Translations under genes and position numbers: made by a program
Part shown: positions 7,533 through 15,187 of the stretch, in pieces
How positions within the stretch are numbered: the first letter of the stretch is position 1
Layout of the letters: every line of letters starts with the position of its first letter
Notes under the pieces: model-generated
What the model saw: only the letters and a program-made list of their open reading frames with translations
Told to the model about the DNA's origin: nothing
Databases searched by the model: none
NCBI RefSeq assembly: GCF_011745145.1
Contig: NZ_CP050191.1
Span: 124,001-188,000, forward strand
DNA from: Mycobacterium sp. DL440
GTDB lineage: Bacteria > Actinomycetota > Actinomycetes > Mycobacteriales > Mycobacteriaceae
Length of the DNA: 64,000 bases
Reading direction: 5' to 3'

Positions 7533-10217
7533 GTGGGCGGGTACGAGGTCGATCCGGCTCAGTTGGCTGCATCCGGGAAAACTGTTGGTGAGCAGGGGGA
7601 TGCACTGATAGCGGCGCTGAATGCGCTGGAATCGGCATTGTCGGGATCTGGATTGATGTGCGGCACCGACGGATCGGGCATGTCATTCTTCAGCGACTAC
7701 CGCAAGGGTGGGCAGTCGGTGATCTCGGCAGCCGAGTCGGCGGTGAATGCTTTTCGCAATGTCGGCTACGGCGTCGAGGTGTCCGCGCACAACTACGCGA
7801 TCAGCGATGCGGCGTCCACTCTCGGGGGCGGCCGTGAATCGATTCCGGTGCCAGCCGAACCAACCAAGTACACGGCATCCGGGGTTCCCGGCCAATCGGG
7901 GCCGGAAATCCCCGAACCCAGCTTGTGGTCGTTGGTCCAGCCGTTTACCGGCGGGGCTTGGCCGAATGGCAATCCGGACACTATGGCAGCCGTCGCGGAC
8001 GCGTGGCGTGCTCTTGGTACGGCGATATCGACAGCATCGGGCGATGCCGGTGACTGTGTATCGAGTGTGTCCGGTCATGACATTCCCGAATTGGTGCATA
8101 TCACCGATGCGCTGAACACGTTGACCAGTAGCAGCAATGAGCTGGCCGGCAAATGCAGTTTGACTGCTGAAAAGCTGGATTCGTTTGCCGCCCAGGTGCA
8201 AAGCTCGCAGGACGCCATCCGCGATCTGCTGCACCGGCTCAGTGCGTCCGGGATTCTCAGCGAGATCGGGAAGATCTTCTCCGGCCACAACCCGATGGAT
8301 GACCTCAGAGCGATCGGCCACGACATCTCGGAGGTCCTGCACACCCTCAGCCGTGAGTTGGACGTCTGCGCCTCGGGCTTCCAGATGCTGATCGACGGTA
8401 TGGATGGATTGCTCCGCAAATTCGAAGAGTGGGACCGCAAGGAGTTCACCCGGTTCTTCGGCAACGACGTTGGCAATGCGCTGGCTGGTGCTGTCAATGT
8501 GCACACGCAAATCGCTGAGGGCGTGGTGAAGTCGGGGCTTGAAGTCGGGCAGTCGGTTCCGGCGATGCTCGCCCACCCGGAGGAAACCGCGAAGGGCATC
8601 TGGGACATCGACAAGAATTTGGCGGAGTTCTTCAATCCGGTCGATGTGGTCCTCGATCCGGAAGGGCATCAGAAGGCCGGCGATCATCTTATCGATACTG
8701 TCAAAGCTGTTGTAGATACCAAGGATTGGTCCAGCGACCGTCCGCTGGTCGGGCTAGGCGACAATCTCGGAAATATCGCGCAAGTATTGCTCCCCGGGGT
8801 GGGAGAAGCCAAGGCCGGCGTCACAGCCGGGAAGGTAGGGGAGGAAAGCGCCCAAGTAGCCCGCGCCGAGGGTGCTACAGCACGCGGAAGCCTGAGGGCG
8901 CTCGGTGAAACCAGTGGCAAGGAGATCGCCGACCAGGCCGGCAAGATCGGCAAGGATCTCGACGGGCTGGGTGCCAGACCCGTCGATGCGCCCAAGGCTC
9001 CTGAACCTGCGGCGCGGCGGGCGGAATCGGGACCTGCAGCGGGGGCGAAGCCGGCCGATGACGGTGCAGCAGCGGGGAACACGGGTGCGGGAAAGGCCCC
9101 TGTCGACGCCGCAGCACGACCGGGCGGGGATCCTGCGCCCACCTCGCATGGGCAGGGGACATCACCAACTGGCGGTGAAGCAAACGCGGGTGCACCGCAC
9201 AGCGAGGGAACCACGCCACACGGTTCCGGTGCCGAACCGGCGATAAGCGGGCACGGGCCCGGAGAGCCTGCGGCGGGTGCAGTCAACGGAAATGGCTCAC
9301 ATGCGCCAGCGCCCTGGCATGCGTCGACCGATGCACTGCCGGAAGGTGCAACGCACCCTTCAAACCATGGGGATTCCCAACTGGGTGACCACCATCCAAG
9401 TGACGTTCCTGGCCACAGCGAGCCTAACAACGGTGAATCAGTCCATCCAGGAGACGATCCGAACGGGAACGGACCCAAAAATGAGGTGAATAATCCTCCG
9501 CACACAGGATTGCATGATCCACCCATGAATCATGGTATGCCGGGCGATAACTTACCGGACCTCACCGGCGTGAACCAGGAGTATCGGCTTCCCGATGGCG
9601 AGGTCGATCCGGCTAGATTCGGAGAATGGGCGCAGGAGGTATCGGATGCATATCCTTCACTCACCAAGGATGGCGTTGAAGGAGTGTATGACTATACAAC
9701 CGAGAACTACGACGGAATGAATCCGTACCTCCGTAATATGGATCCATTGGAGACCCATCAGCAGGATATTCTTGATGTGGACGCCATTGGTAATATGACG
9801 GACGAGCAAAAGGCGGCGTGGGAAGCGAGAATTACCCACACAGACGATGGTCTTTCGGGTCTACCACCTTACCGTGCCGATCCCGATGACGCGATTTCGG
9901 AAACATGGCGCGGATTGCGTGCCCCAGACTCGTTGCTGGATCAGTTCGTGGAAGGGCAGTTATTCAGCGATCCTGCGTATCTGAGCACCTCGACGGACTC
10001 GCATGTCGCTGAGGTATTCGCCAGAGGTGCGGGTGAAAATCAGACGCCTACCTTATTGAAGGTAGAGGGCTACGATGGAGTCGATGTCAGGCAATTGTCG
10101 CGATACATGGGAGAATCCGAAATACTCTTTCCGCGGGGCGCGGAGTTCGAGGTGGTCTCTAAAATAATGGGAGATGATGGCATCTTGCGAATAGTCCTGA
10201 GGCAGATGCCTCGATGA
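7533..10217 (+). CDS. ESX-associated polymorphic toxin with C-terminal ADP-ribosyltransferase domain
   Basis: The 894-aa protein starts with GTG three bases after the second WXG100 gene. Residues 1-130 are a WXG-like helical export region, 130-420 further helices, 440-690 a Gly/Pro/His/Ser-rich linker, and 690-894 a compact C-terminal domain. That domain carries an R-STS-ExE triad: TWRGLR (about residue 793), AYLSTSTD (about 818) and GESEILFPRG (ExE, about 860). ExE is typical of arginine-modifying ARTs. Base composition is more AT-rich over the last 600 bp, a sign that the toxin tip was exchanged. The next gene overlaps the stop by four bases, as expected for an immunity gene. Target and delivery route are inferred. 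Confidence 0.85.
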   Translation: MGGYEVDPAQLAASGKTVGEQGDALIAALNALESALSGSGLMCGTDGSGMSFFSDYRKGGQSVISAAESAVNAFRNVGYGVEVSAHNYAISDAASTLGGGRESIPVPAEPTKYTASGVPGQSGPEIPEPSLWSLVQPFTGGAWPNGNPDTMAAVADAWRALGTAISTASGDAGDCVSSVSGHDIPELVHITDALNTLTSSSNELAGKCSLTAEKLDSFAAQVQSSQDAIRDLLHRLSASGILSEIGKIFSGHNPMDDLRAIGHDISEVLHTLSRELDVCASGFQMLIDGMDGLLRKFEEWDRKEFTRFFGNDVGNALAGAVNVHTQIAEGVVKSGLEVGQSVPAMLAHPEETAKGIWDIDKNLAEFFNPVDVVLDPEGHQKAGDHLIDTVKAVVDTKDWSSDRPLVGLGDNLGNIAQVLLPGVGEAKAGVTAGKVGEESAQVARAEGATARGSLRALGETSGKEIADQAGKIGKDLDGLGARPVDAPKAPEPAARRAESGPAAGAKPADDGAAAGNTGAGKAPVDAAARPGGDPAPTSHGQGTSPTGGEANAGAPHSEGTTPHGSGAEPAISGHGPGEPAAGAVNGNGSHAPAPWHASTDALPEGATHPSNHGDSQLGDHHPSDVPGHSEPNNGESVHPGDDPNGNGPKNEVNNPPHTGLHDPPMNHGMPGDNLPDLTGVNQEYRLPDGEVDPARFGEWAQEVSDAYPSLTKDGVEGVYDYTTENYDGMNPYLRNMDPLETHQQDILDVDAIGNMTDEQKAAWEARITHTDDGLSGLPPYRADPDDAISETWRGLRAPDSLLDQFVEGQLFSDPAYLSTSTDSHVAEVFARGAGENQTPTLLKVEGYDGVDVRQLSRYMGESEILFPRGAEFEVVSKIMGDDGILRIVLRQMPR

Positions 10218-10789
10218 CTACGACATTGACTAGTGCCGCCGCTGTTGCTGACGCAATACATCGGTGCATGCGCGTGGGCGAGGGCCTGTCGGTGCCCTAT
10301 GCGCGCAAGTGGTCGATTGGCGGGTGTGAACCACGGCATTCGTTATGGAGTTACCCGCACGACTCGATTCTGGATTTCTCTACTGGGCTATTCGAGCTAG
10401 CTTTCCCCATACTGACGACCGATGATTCGATAGTGATCGACATGGGGGTGGCAACAATCTGGGTTGCGGCGAATGGTAATTCGCGAGGTGCAGATAAAGC
10501 ATCGGCTTTTCTAATTGGGCGCCAGGATGAAACGTTGCCTGTCGCTATTGTTAATTCGCCGGAAGTTGCAGTCGGGTTGCTCGGTGAGCTTTCAGCCCCG
10601 GTTGAGTCGTGCCCAGATGACGAGCTCATACAAATTGGGTTTCCTGGGATCCGCCTAGAGGATCGCGTATACGTCGGCAGCTGGCAATGGAATGTTCATG
10701 CAGAGGTGCGCGGGGAGGAATTTGTATGCCGCACGGCGCACGCAACTTTGGCTGCAATTCGGTCGAAAGAAGCTGAGCATGACAGGTGA
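10214..10789 (+). CDS. Candidate immunity protein for the ADP-ribosyltransferase toxin
   Basis: The 191-aa soluble protein begins at the ATG that overlaps the toxin stop (ATGA). It has no signal peptide or recognisable enzyme motif; the sequence is beta-rich with conserved-looking blocks HSLWSYPHDSILDF and ELIQIGFPGI. Position immediately after a polymorphic toxin tip, translational coupling, and lower GC than the chromosomal background are the grounds for calling it an immunity protein. The family is not recognised. It also overlaps the following ART-like gene by 11 bases. Confidence 0.6.
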   Translation: MTTTLTSAAAVADAIHRCMRVGEGLSVPYARKWSIGGCEPRHSLWSYPHDSILDFSTGLFELAFPILTTDDSIVIDMGVATIWVAANGNSRGADKASAFLIGRQDETLPVAIVNSPEVAVGLLGELSAPVESCPDDELIQIGFPGIRLEDRVYVGSWQWNVHAEVRGEEFVCRTAHATLAAIRSKEAEHDR

Positions 10790-11246
10790 TATCGCAGAGA
10801 CGCTCGCGAAACTGCCCGCAGCGCCGGGCATTACCTACCGCGGCATGTCCGGGATGCCAGCGACATCTGCGTTCACCCTGGCGACCGTCATGCCGACGTC
10901 GAGGGATCCCCGCATCGCCACCGAGAACTTCACCGCAGAACGTGTGGCCGCCATTGTGACAGTCACCGGTCGGTTTATCGGTCCGTTGTCACGGCATCCT
11001 GAGGAGCTGGAAGTGGCGATACTGCCCGCGACGTTGTTACTGCCAGTTGGTTCAGTCGTAGTTGCTGGACTGGAGAACGAGGTCGTATTGCTCGCAGAGG
11101 CGGGTACGGCACCTGGGCTCCCTGACGATTTGTCAGAGCTCAAAAGCATAGTCGAGAAACAGGTTAAGGATGCTCTCCAGCGTGAGCCCGTAGCGGTCCG
11201 GTCCCCCGGGCGGTTTACTCCATTGCGCCGTAGCCCTCCGAACTAA
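10779..11246 (+). CDS. Small stand-alone ADP-ribosyltransferase-like protein
   Basis: The 155-aa protein reads like an ART core: ITYRGMS (R21), VMPTSRDPRIATENF (T40-S41, in the place of the STS motif, followed by the usual DPxxA..F) and HPEELEVAILPATLLLPVGS (E76-x-E78 followed by a LP...PVGS strand). All three triad positions are occupied, so it may be active. It overlaps the preceding immunity candidate by 11 bases and ends just before cassette-junction copy 2. It has no secretion domain. It may be a displaced toxin tip, a second effector, or an ART-fold protein recruited as an immunity or regulatory factor. Confidence 0.55.
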   Translation: MTGDIAETLAKLPAAPGITYRGMSGMPATSAFTLATVMPTSRDPRIATENFTAERVAAIVTVTGRFIGPLSRHPEELEVAILPATLLLPVGSVVVAGLENEVVLLAEAGTAPGLPDDLSELKSIVEKQVKDALQREPVAVRSPGRFTPLRRSPPN

Positions 11247-11287
11247 AGAGAGAGCGGCGCTTCTGGCTAGCGCATGCGAAAGCTTCT

Positions 11288-11396
11288 CAGCAGCGCGCTC
11301 GCGATGAGTTCGACTCCCGCCCCAAGCAGCTGATCCCAGTTCTCGTCAGGGTCGGTCGCGGCGAGGTGATCGCGGTCGATTGCCTCGGTGATTTGT
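11288..11396 (+). repeat. Cassette-junction repeat, copy 2
   Basis: CAGCAGCGC...CGCGATGAGTTCGA, then CAAGCAGCTGATCCCAGT and GGCGAGGTGATCGCGGTCGA, match copy 1 with scattered changes. The lipoprotein-derived and nitroreductase-derived halves are both present. Confidence 0.8.
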
Positions 11397-11452
11397 GGCA
11401 ACAGTCCGATGGATTCGGTCGAGTAGATAGATTGGCCGGAGAGAGGAGTGTG

Positions 11453-11716
11453 ATGAAATTCGAGAACACCTTTCTATCTCGAGAGAACAGATATTGGTTG
11501 GGAATTGAAAAGGATTCGGGGCGGCACTACGCTGCAATCCCGGTAGCGAACGGCATGGTCGACTTCGTGGAAAGCTATTGGATAACGGACGACCAGTATC
11601 AGATATTTTTGAATGATCATGCCACTGCATTGCACTTTATTGAGAGCTGCCGCAGAAGTGAGCACGATGACTTGCTCATTTTCAAACCGGGAACCGATCG
11701 CGGTGTGCCGGTCTAG
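11453..11716 (+). CDS. Small immunity-like protein
   Basis: The 87-aa protein starts at ATG 11453 after GAGAGGAGTGTG (good ribosome site). It contains RYWLGIEKDSGRHYAAIPV, NGMVDFVESYWI and a C-terminal LLIFKPGTDRGVPV, a pattern I associate with small proteins found beside toxin genes in other bacteria. No catalytic motif is visible. It lies directly after junction copy 2 without a toxin gene of its own, so it looks like an orphan immunity gene. Confidence 0.5.
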   Translation: MKFENTFLSRENRYWLGIEKDSGRHYAAIPVANGMVDFVESYWITDDQYQIFLNDHATALHFIESCRRSEHDDLLIFKPGTDRGVPV

Positions 11717-11737
11717 ACGGGTCTTCCGGGGGAAGTT

Positions 11738-12151
11738 GTGGATGACATGGCAGTGACTGGTGCGCTAGCCGAGTACTGCGGAAGGCGTCTTCGCATCTTG
11801 TTCAGTGGTGACGACTGGGTAGCGCTGCGTGTCGAATCTGCTGTCGAGTTCCCGGATGCGTTCGACTGGGGAGAAGCTCCCGCGGGGTTAGGGCACTACG
11901 AACCGTGGGTCAAGGTGCCGAGATCGACTCTGGATGCTGTCGTGCAAGTGCGTGTCAACGGAACACTGAAGGGACACAACGTATCTCTGCAGCAACAGTT
12001 GCCAGACGGGCGGATCAGTGTCGAGTTCGTTGGTCCTCCTGCCGTAGCTCGTGAGCTCGGCCTGAACGGCGACCAATACATGGGATGGACTGGTCTGATA
12101 CTTCCGGATGAGTTGAAAGACATCCAAATCGAGGAGACACGTAGGGTCTGA
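11738..12151 (+). CDS. Orphan immunity-like protein, paralogue of the gene at 12774-13187
   Basis: The 137-aa protein starts at GTG 11738 behind CCGGGGGAAG. It aligns without gaps to the 12774-13187 product: shared blocks are RRLRI-FSGDDWVAL, WVKVPRS-LD, FVGPPAVARELGL and GDQYMGWTGL. Both copies lie downstream of cassette junctions. At the second locus the gene is coupled to a toxin-tail remnant, which supports an immunity role for the family. No signal peptide or membrane segment. Confidence 0.55.
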   Translation: MDDMAVTGALAEYCGRRLRILFSGDDWVALRVESAVEFPDAFDWGEAPAGLGHYEPWVKVPRSTLDAVVQVRVNGTLKGHNVSLQQQLPDGRISVEFVGPPAVARELGLNGDQYMGWTGLILPDELKDIQIEETRRV

Positions 12152-12231
12152 GCACCTCTTTGTGGATGATCCGACACTCCTCCTACAGGTAAGTCGGCAA
12201 TTATATCTTCAAAGGAAAGCTAGGTGGTTAG

Positions 12232-12525
12232 ATGGCTGGTGATGAAATAGATATCAATGAAGCCATTACTCTGTATTTGAAACACTATCCCGGCAGAAAC
12301 GACGAAGAGTTCGCTTCACATTTTGGCCCAGTTGCGGTCGGAGCGGCCAAGGATCGGGTCCGACTGATCTTGGACGAAGCAATGGGCATCAAGCCTGACT
12401 GGAACTCGATGAGCCTCAGCGACGCCGGTGATTACGTTGAGGCAGTGATGCGTGACCGTCATCCTGAGCTGTCGGGGGAATCCCTTGAATGTATCGGCAA
12501 CTACTTCACATATTTGATGCGTTAG
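12232..12525 (+). CDS. Small hypothetical immunity-like protein
   Basis: The 97-aa acidic helical protein starts at ATG 12232 (MAGDEIDINEAITLYLKHYPG) and has SLSDAGDYVEAVMRDRHPELS near the end. AAAGGAAAGC upstream is a usable ribosome site. It is lower in GC than the flanking genes, a sign of transfer. No toxin is adjacent. Its position inside the cassette array is the only functional hint. Confidence 0.5.
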   Translation: MAGDEIDINEAITLYLKHYPGRNDEEFASHFGPVAVGAAKDRVRLILDEAMGIKPDWNSMSLSDAGDYVEAVMRDRHPELSGESLECIGNYFTYLMR

Positions 12526-12544
12526 TTCGACCGCCATCGTCATC

Positions 12545-12680
12545 GCCGCGACGAGTTCGATGCTTGCCTCAAGTGGCTGATCCTGGTCTGGGTTGGCTGG
12601 CCGGGATCAGCTCGATAGGGGCGGGGTGCTCTCGGTCGACGGCCTCGGCACTCCTCCAGCGTGGGGATCCGCATGATGAG
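12545..12680 (+). repeat. Cassette-junction repeat, copy 3
   Basis: CGCGACGAGTTCGATGCTTG (lipoprotein end) leads into CAAGTGGCTGATCCTGGTCT and CTCTCGGTCGACGGCCTCGG, and ends with CTCCTCCAGCGTGGGGATCC. The last part is the reverse complement of the nitroreductase codons RIPTLEE, so this copy reaches further into that gene than copies 1 and 2. Confidence 0.82.
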
Positions 12681-12774
12681 AGACGGGGCTGAGACGTGGG
12701 AGGTACTCGACGATGGCACCGAACGTCTTGTCGCGGTGCTAGATGGACGGCACTGGATTCCGCAGGGGAACTGA
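12673..12774 (+). pseudogene. Toxin C-terminal remnant ahead of an immunity gene
   Basis: A 33-codon frame encodes a peptide with ETWEVLDDGTERLVAVLDG and ends HWIPQGN. Its TGA overlaps the ATG of the following immunity-like gene (ATGA), the same coupling seen between the intact toxin and its immunity gene. It looks like the extreme C-terminus of a lost polymorphic toxin, left when recombination at junction copy 3 replaced the rest. Confidence 0.5.
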
Positions 12775-13187
12775 TGATTGACATTCCGATCACTTCCGCC
12801 ATAGCGGAGTATCGCGGGCGTCGGCTCCGGATCGTGTTCAGCGGTGACGATTGGGTCGCATTGCACGCCGCACCCGGAACCGATATTCCGGATGGTTTCG
12901 CAAGCGGAGATGCACCCATTGGGCGCGGATACTACGAATCGTGGGTGAAGGTCCCAAGGTCTGCATTGGACGGTGTGGTGCATGTACGCGTGAGTGGAAG
13001 TCTTTCCGGACACGTGGTTGCGCTGCAGACTCGATATCCTGACGGTCTGATTGGGGTGGAATTCGTTGGTCCGCCAGCGGTCGCTCGGGAACTCGGCCTC
13101 GACGGAGACCAATACATGGGATGGACGGGTCTCGTCTCACCCGGCAGTCTGACTGACATCCAAGTGGAAGAGACTCGGCGTGCCTGA
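12774..13187 (+). CDS. Orphan immunity-like protein, paralogue of the gene at 11738-12151
   Basis: The 137-aa protein MIDIPITSAIAEYRGRRLRI... is the second copy of the family described at 11738-12151. Most substitutions fall in the first half, and the end (ETRRA/ETRRV) is nearly the same. Its ATG overlaps the stop of a short toxin-tail remnant. It probably neutralised that toxin and is kept as protection against kin carrying it. The following gene overlaps its 3' end by 8 bases. Confidence 0.6.
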   Translation: MIDIPITSAIAEYRGRRLRIVFSGDDWVALHAAPGTDIPDGFASGDAPIGRGYYESWVKVPRSALDGVVHVRVSGSLSGHVVALQTRYPDGLIGVEFVGPPAVARELGLDGDQYMGWTGLVSPGSLTDIQVEETRRA

Positions 13188-13419
13188 CGCACTCGTTTTG
13201 CAGAAGCTGCTCACGGGTCGCGCCGCGGCCGCCATCGTGGAGTTAGGAGAGGATCAGGTCGGCGGCTTCGTGGCGGAAGCAGGGGCGGCAACCAGTCTCC
13301 GGACCCCCGCAGAGCTATTGGCCGCGTACGGCATTGATGCGAACCCTGAATTCGCGGACGTCGTACGTTCCGAACAGCCCCGGCTGGCCGCGTGCAGTAA
13401 CCCGCCCTCAAGTAGCTGA
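13180..13419 (+). CDS. Small hypothetical protein at the end of the cassette array
   Basis: The 79-aa frame starts with GTG 13180 inside the end of the preceding gene. Residues 1-65 look like a real soluble protein (TGRAAAAIVELGEDQVGGFV, TPAELLAAYGIDANPEFADV). The last few codons (NPPSSS) are read out of junction copy 4, so the original C-terminus may have been replaced. Function unknown. Confidence 0.45.
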   Translation: MPDALVLQKLLTGRAAAAIVELGEDQVGGFVAEAGAATSLRTPAELLAAYGIDANPEFADVVRSEQPRLAACSNPPSSS

Positions 13420-13520
13420 TTCCGGTCAGGGCTGGCCGGCCGGGGTCAGCTTGATAGCGGCGAGGTGTTCTCGGTCGACCGCTTCGGTGAACTCTTCCAG
13501 CGTGGGGATGCGTGGTTCGT
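13404..13520 (+). repeat. Cassette-junction repeat, copy 4 (native 3' end of the nitroreductase gene)
   Basis: GCCCTCAAGTAGCTGATTCC through CTTCCAGCGTGGGGATGCG comprises the lipoprotein-end motif CTCAAGTAG and the real coding end of the nitroreductase gene. It is therefore the source copy for that half of the repeat. Confidence 0.85.
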
Positions 13521-13917
13521 GGAACGTCAACCCCATCATCCGTTGCGCACGTTTGACGCCGTAGGACTCGGCGCAACGCCGGAACAGGTCGGCGACGGTG
13601 GCGCGGTCCGTGATGAGTTCGCCGTGCATGGTCGTCGTCTGCCCGTCGTGCAGGACCTCGGCGGTGGCGCCGTCGCGGAAGTTGTGCTTCCATGCCGCGT
13701 CGGTCAGCGCATAGAGGGTGTGGTCGATGTGGTGGGCGCTCAACGGAATCGCATACTGCCGGCCGGTCTTTCGACCGCGGACGGTCAGCACCATGAACTG
13801 CCTGCGCGCGGCGCCGGCGAGTGGCGTGCGAAGCATGAACCGCAGGGCCGGATTGACGACGCGCAGCATCGCCTTCGGCGGGTGGGCCACGGTGACCATG
13901 GGCGATTGCTCTGTCAT
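13426..13917 (-). CDS. Deazaflavin-dependent nitroreductase family protein
   Basis: The 163-aa protein has the layout of the mycobacterial Ddn/DUF385 family: RGRKTGRQYAIPLSAHHID, then a split-barrel core (LYALTDAAWKHNFRDG, AEVLHDGQTTTMHGELI). Members bind F420 or hydrophobic ligands; the specific reaction is unknown. Its last codons (RIPTLEE to TPAGQP) are the source of half of the repeat found four times across the toxin island, so it was the original convergent neighbour of the lipoprotein gene at 5761. A short inverted repeat lies just upstream. Confidence 0.8.
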   Translation of the reverse strand: MTEQSPMVTVAHPPKAMLRVVNPALRFMLRTPLAGAARRQFMVLTVRGRKTGRQYAIPLSAHHIDHTLYALTDAAWKHNFRDGATAEVLHDGQTTTMHGELITDRATVADLFRRCAESYGVKRAQRMMGLTFHEPRIPTLEEFTEAVDREHLAAIKLTPAGQP

Positions 13918-13930
13918 GTCCTCACGCTAG

Positions 13931-13943
13931 GCCCAAATTGGGC
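13931..13943. promoter_or_regulatory. Short inverted repeat upstream of the nitroreductase gene
   Basis: GCCCAA-A-TTGGGC lies 13 bp upstream of the start codon. It is a possible repressor site. Short palindromes are common, so the evidence is weak. Confidence 0.25.
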
Positions 13944-14188
13944 AGGTGGGCCCCAGATACTTGTCTACGCCGGCAGGGTGCGCCGTCAATCGGCGTCCTG
14001 GCATGTGCCAGATGTCGGGGCGGTCCGGACTGCGCCGCGATCAGCCGGGCCAAGCGCGACGCCCGCACCGACCTGACCGGGCGCAGTGGTCTGCTCACCG
14101 GTGGGCGCGCCAGGGATCGCGGCCCGCGTAGGCTGAGCAGATCGATACTCCCGCGCGAGTCGAGGCCCGCGCCCCCATCCGCGTAGCC

Positions 14189-15187
14189 GTGTTGTCGCCC
14201 ATCGCGTGGCGCACACCGCCCCGTCACTACGGGCCGTGGGAGCAGTTCGCGTCGTTACTCACCGAGGGGTTGGTGGCTGCCGGGCACGACGTCACCCTGT
14301 TCGCCACTGCCGACTCGATCACCACGGCGTCCTTGCACTCGACAGCTGCGCGTGGCTGGTCTGAGGACGAGTCGATCGACGCCAAGGTCGCCGAATGCCT
14401 ACACATCGCTTCGGTGTTCGAGCGTGCCGACGAATTCGACGTGATCCACAACGGATTCGACTTTCTGCCGCTCACCTACAGCGATCTGGTCAGCACCCCG
14501 GTGGTGACCACGATCCACGGTTTCTCGTCGAGCCGGATCGTTCCGGTCTACCAGCGCTACAACGGCGCAGGCGCTTACGTGTCGATCAGTGACGCGGACC
14601 GGCATCCGGACCTGCACTACGCCGCGACCATTCACCACGGCATCGATGTCGAGGAGTTCGCGGTCCATCCGGATCCCGGCGAGCATCTGCTGTTCTTCGG
14701 CCGGATTCATCCGGACAAGGGCACCGCGCAGGCGATCGAGGTCGCCCGCCGGTGTGGGCGCCGGCTCGACATCGCCGGGATCATTCAGGACCAGCAGTAC
14801 TTTCGCGACGCGGTTGAGCCGTTCATCGACGGCGAGCAGGTGCGCTACCTCGGTGCCGTCGACACGTCGGCGCGCGCCGAGGTGCTGGGCAGCGCGCACG
14901 CCCTGCTGCACCTGATCGGCTTCGACGAACCGTTCGGCTACAGCGTGGTCGAGGCAATGGCTTGTGGCACACCGGTTATCGCCAACAACAGAGGCTCGAT
15001 GGGTGAGCTGATCAGGCACGGTGTCACCGGGTTTCTGGTCGAGGACACCGATGCCGCGGTGACTGCTGTCGGGGCGGTCGGCACGCTCGATCGTCCGAAG
15101 ATCGCTGCGCTCACCGCGGAGCGCTTCACGGTAGCGGCGATGGTCGACAAGTACGTGGCCGTGTACCGCGAGGTCATCGGGACATGA
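14189..15187 (+). CDS. GT4-type glycosyltransferase
   Basis: The 332-aa protein begins LSPIAWRTPPRHYGPWEQF and has a GT-B fold: N-terminal donor/acceptor region with HNGFDF and VVTTIHGFSS, then GRIHPDKGTAQAIEVARR and the GT4 signature FDEPFGYSVVEAMACGTPVIANNRGSMGELI with its E-x7-E pattern. GTG 14189 is the first in-frame start codon, but the family usually has four more residues (xRVAV) before LSPIAW. ATC 14177 (ATC CGC GTA GCC GTG TTG) would give IRVAV as a rare start, so the true N-terminus is uncertain. The alpha-glucosidase gene overlaps its stop by four bases, suggesting linked glucan or trehalose metabolism. Confidence 0.85.
   Translation: MLSPIAWRTPPRHYGPWEQFASLLTEGLVAAGHDVTLFATADSITTASLHSTAARGWSEDESIDAKVAECLHIASVFERADEFDVIHNGFDFLPLTYSDLVSTPVVTTIHGFSSSRIVPVYQRYNGAGAYVSISDADRHPDLHYAATIHHGIDVEEFAVHPDPGEHLLFFGRIHPDKGTAQAIEVARRCGRRLDIAGIIQDQQYFRDAVEPFIDGEQVRYLGAVDTSARAEVLGSAHALLHLIGFDEPFGYSVVEAMACGTPVIANNRGSMGELIRHGVTGFLVEDTDAAVTAVGAVGTLDRPKIAALTAERFTVAAMVDKYVAVYREVIGT

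Noticed and set aside
8684..9526. Long minus-strand frame rich in Pro, Ser and Cys
   Set aside because: It mirrors the low-complexity linker of the ESX toxin; composition is an artefact of the GC-rich repeat-like coding strand.
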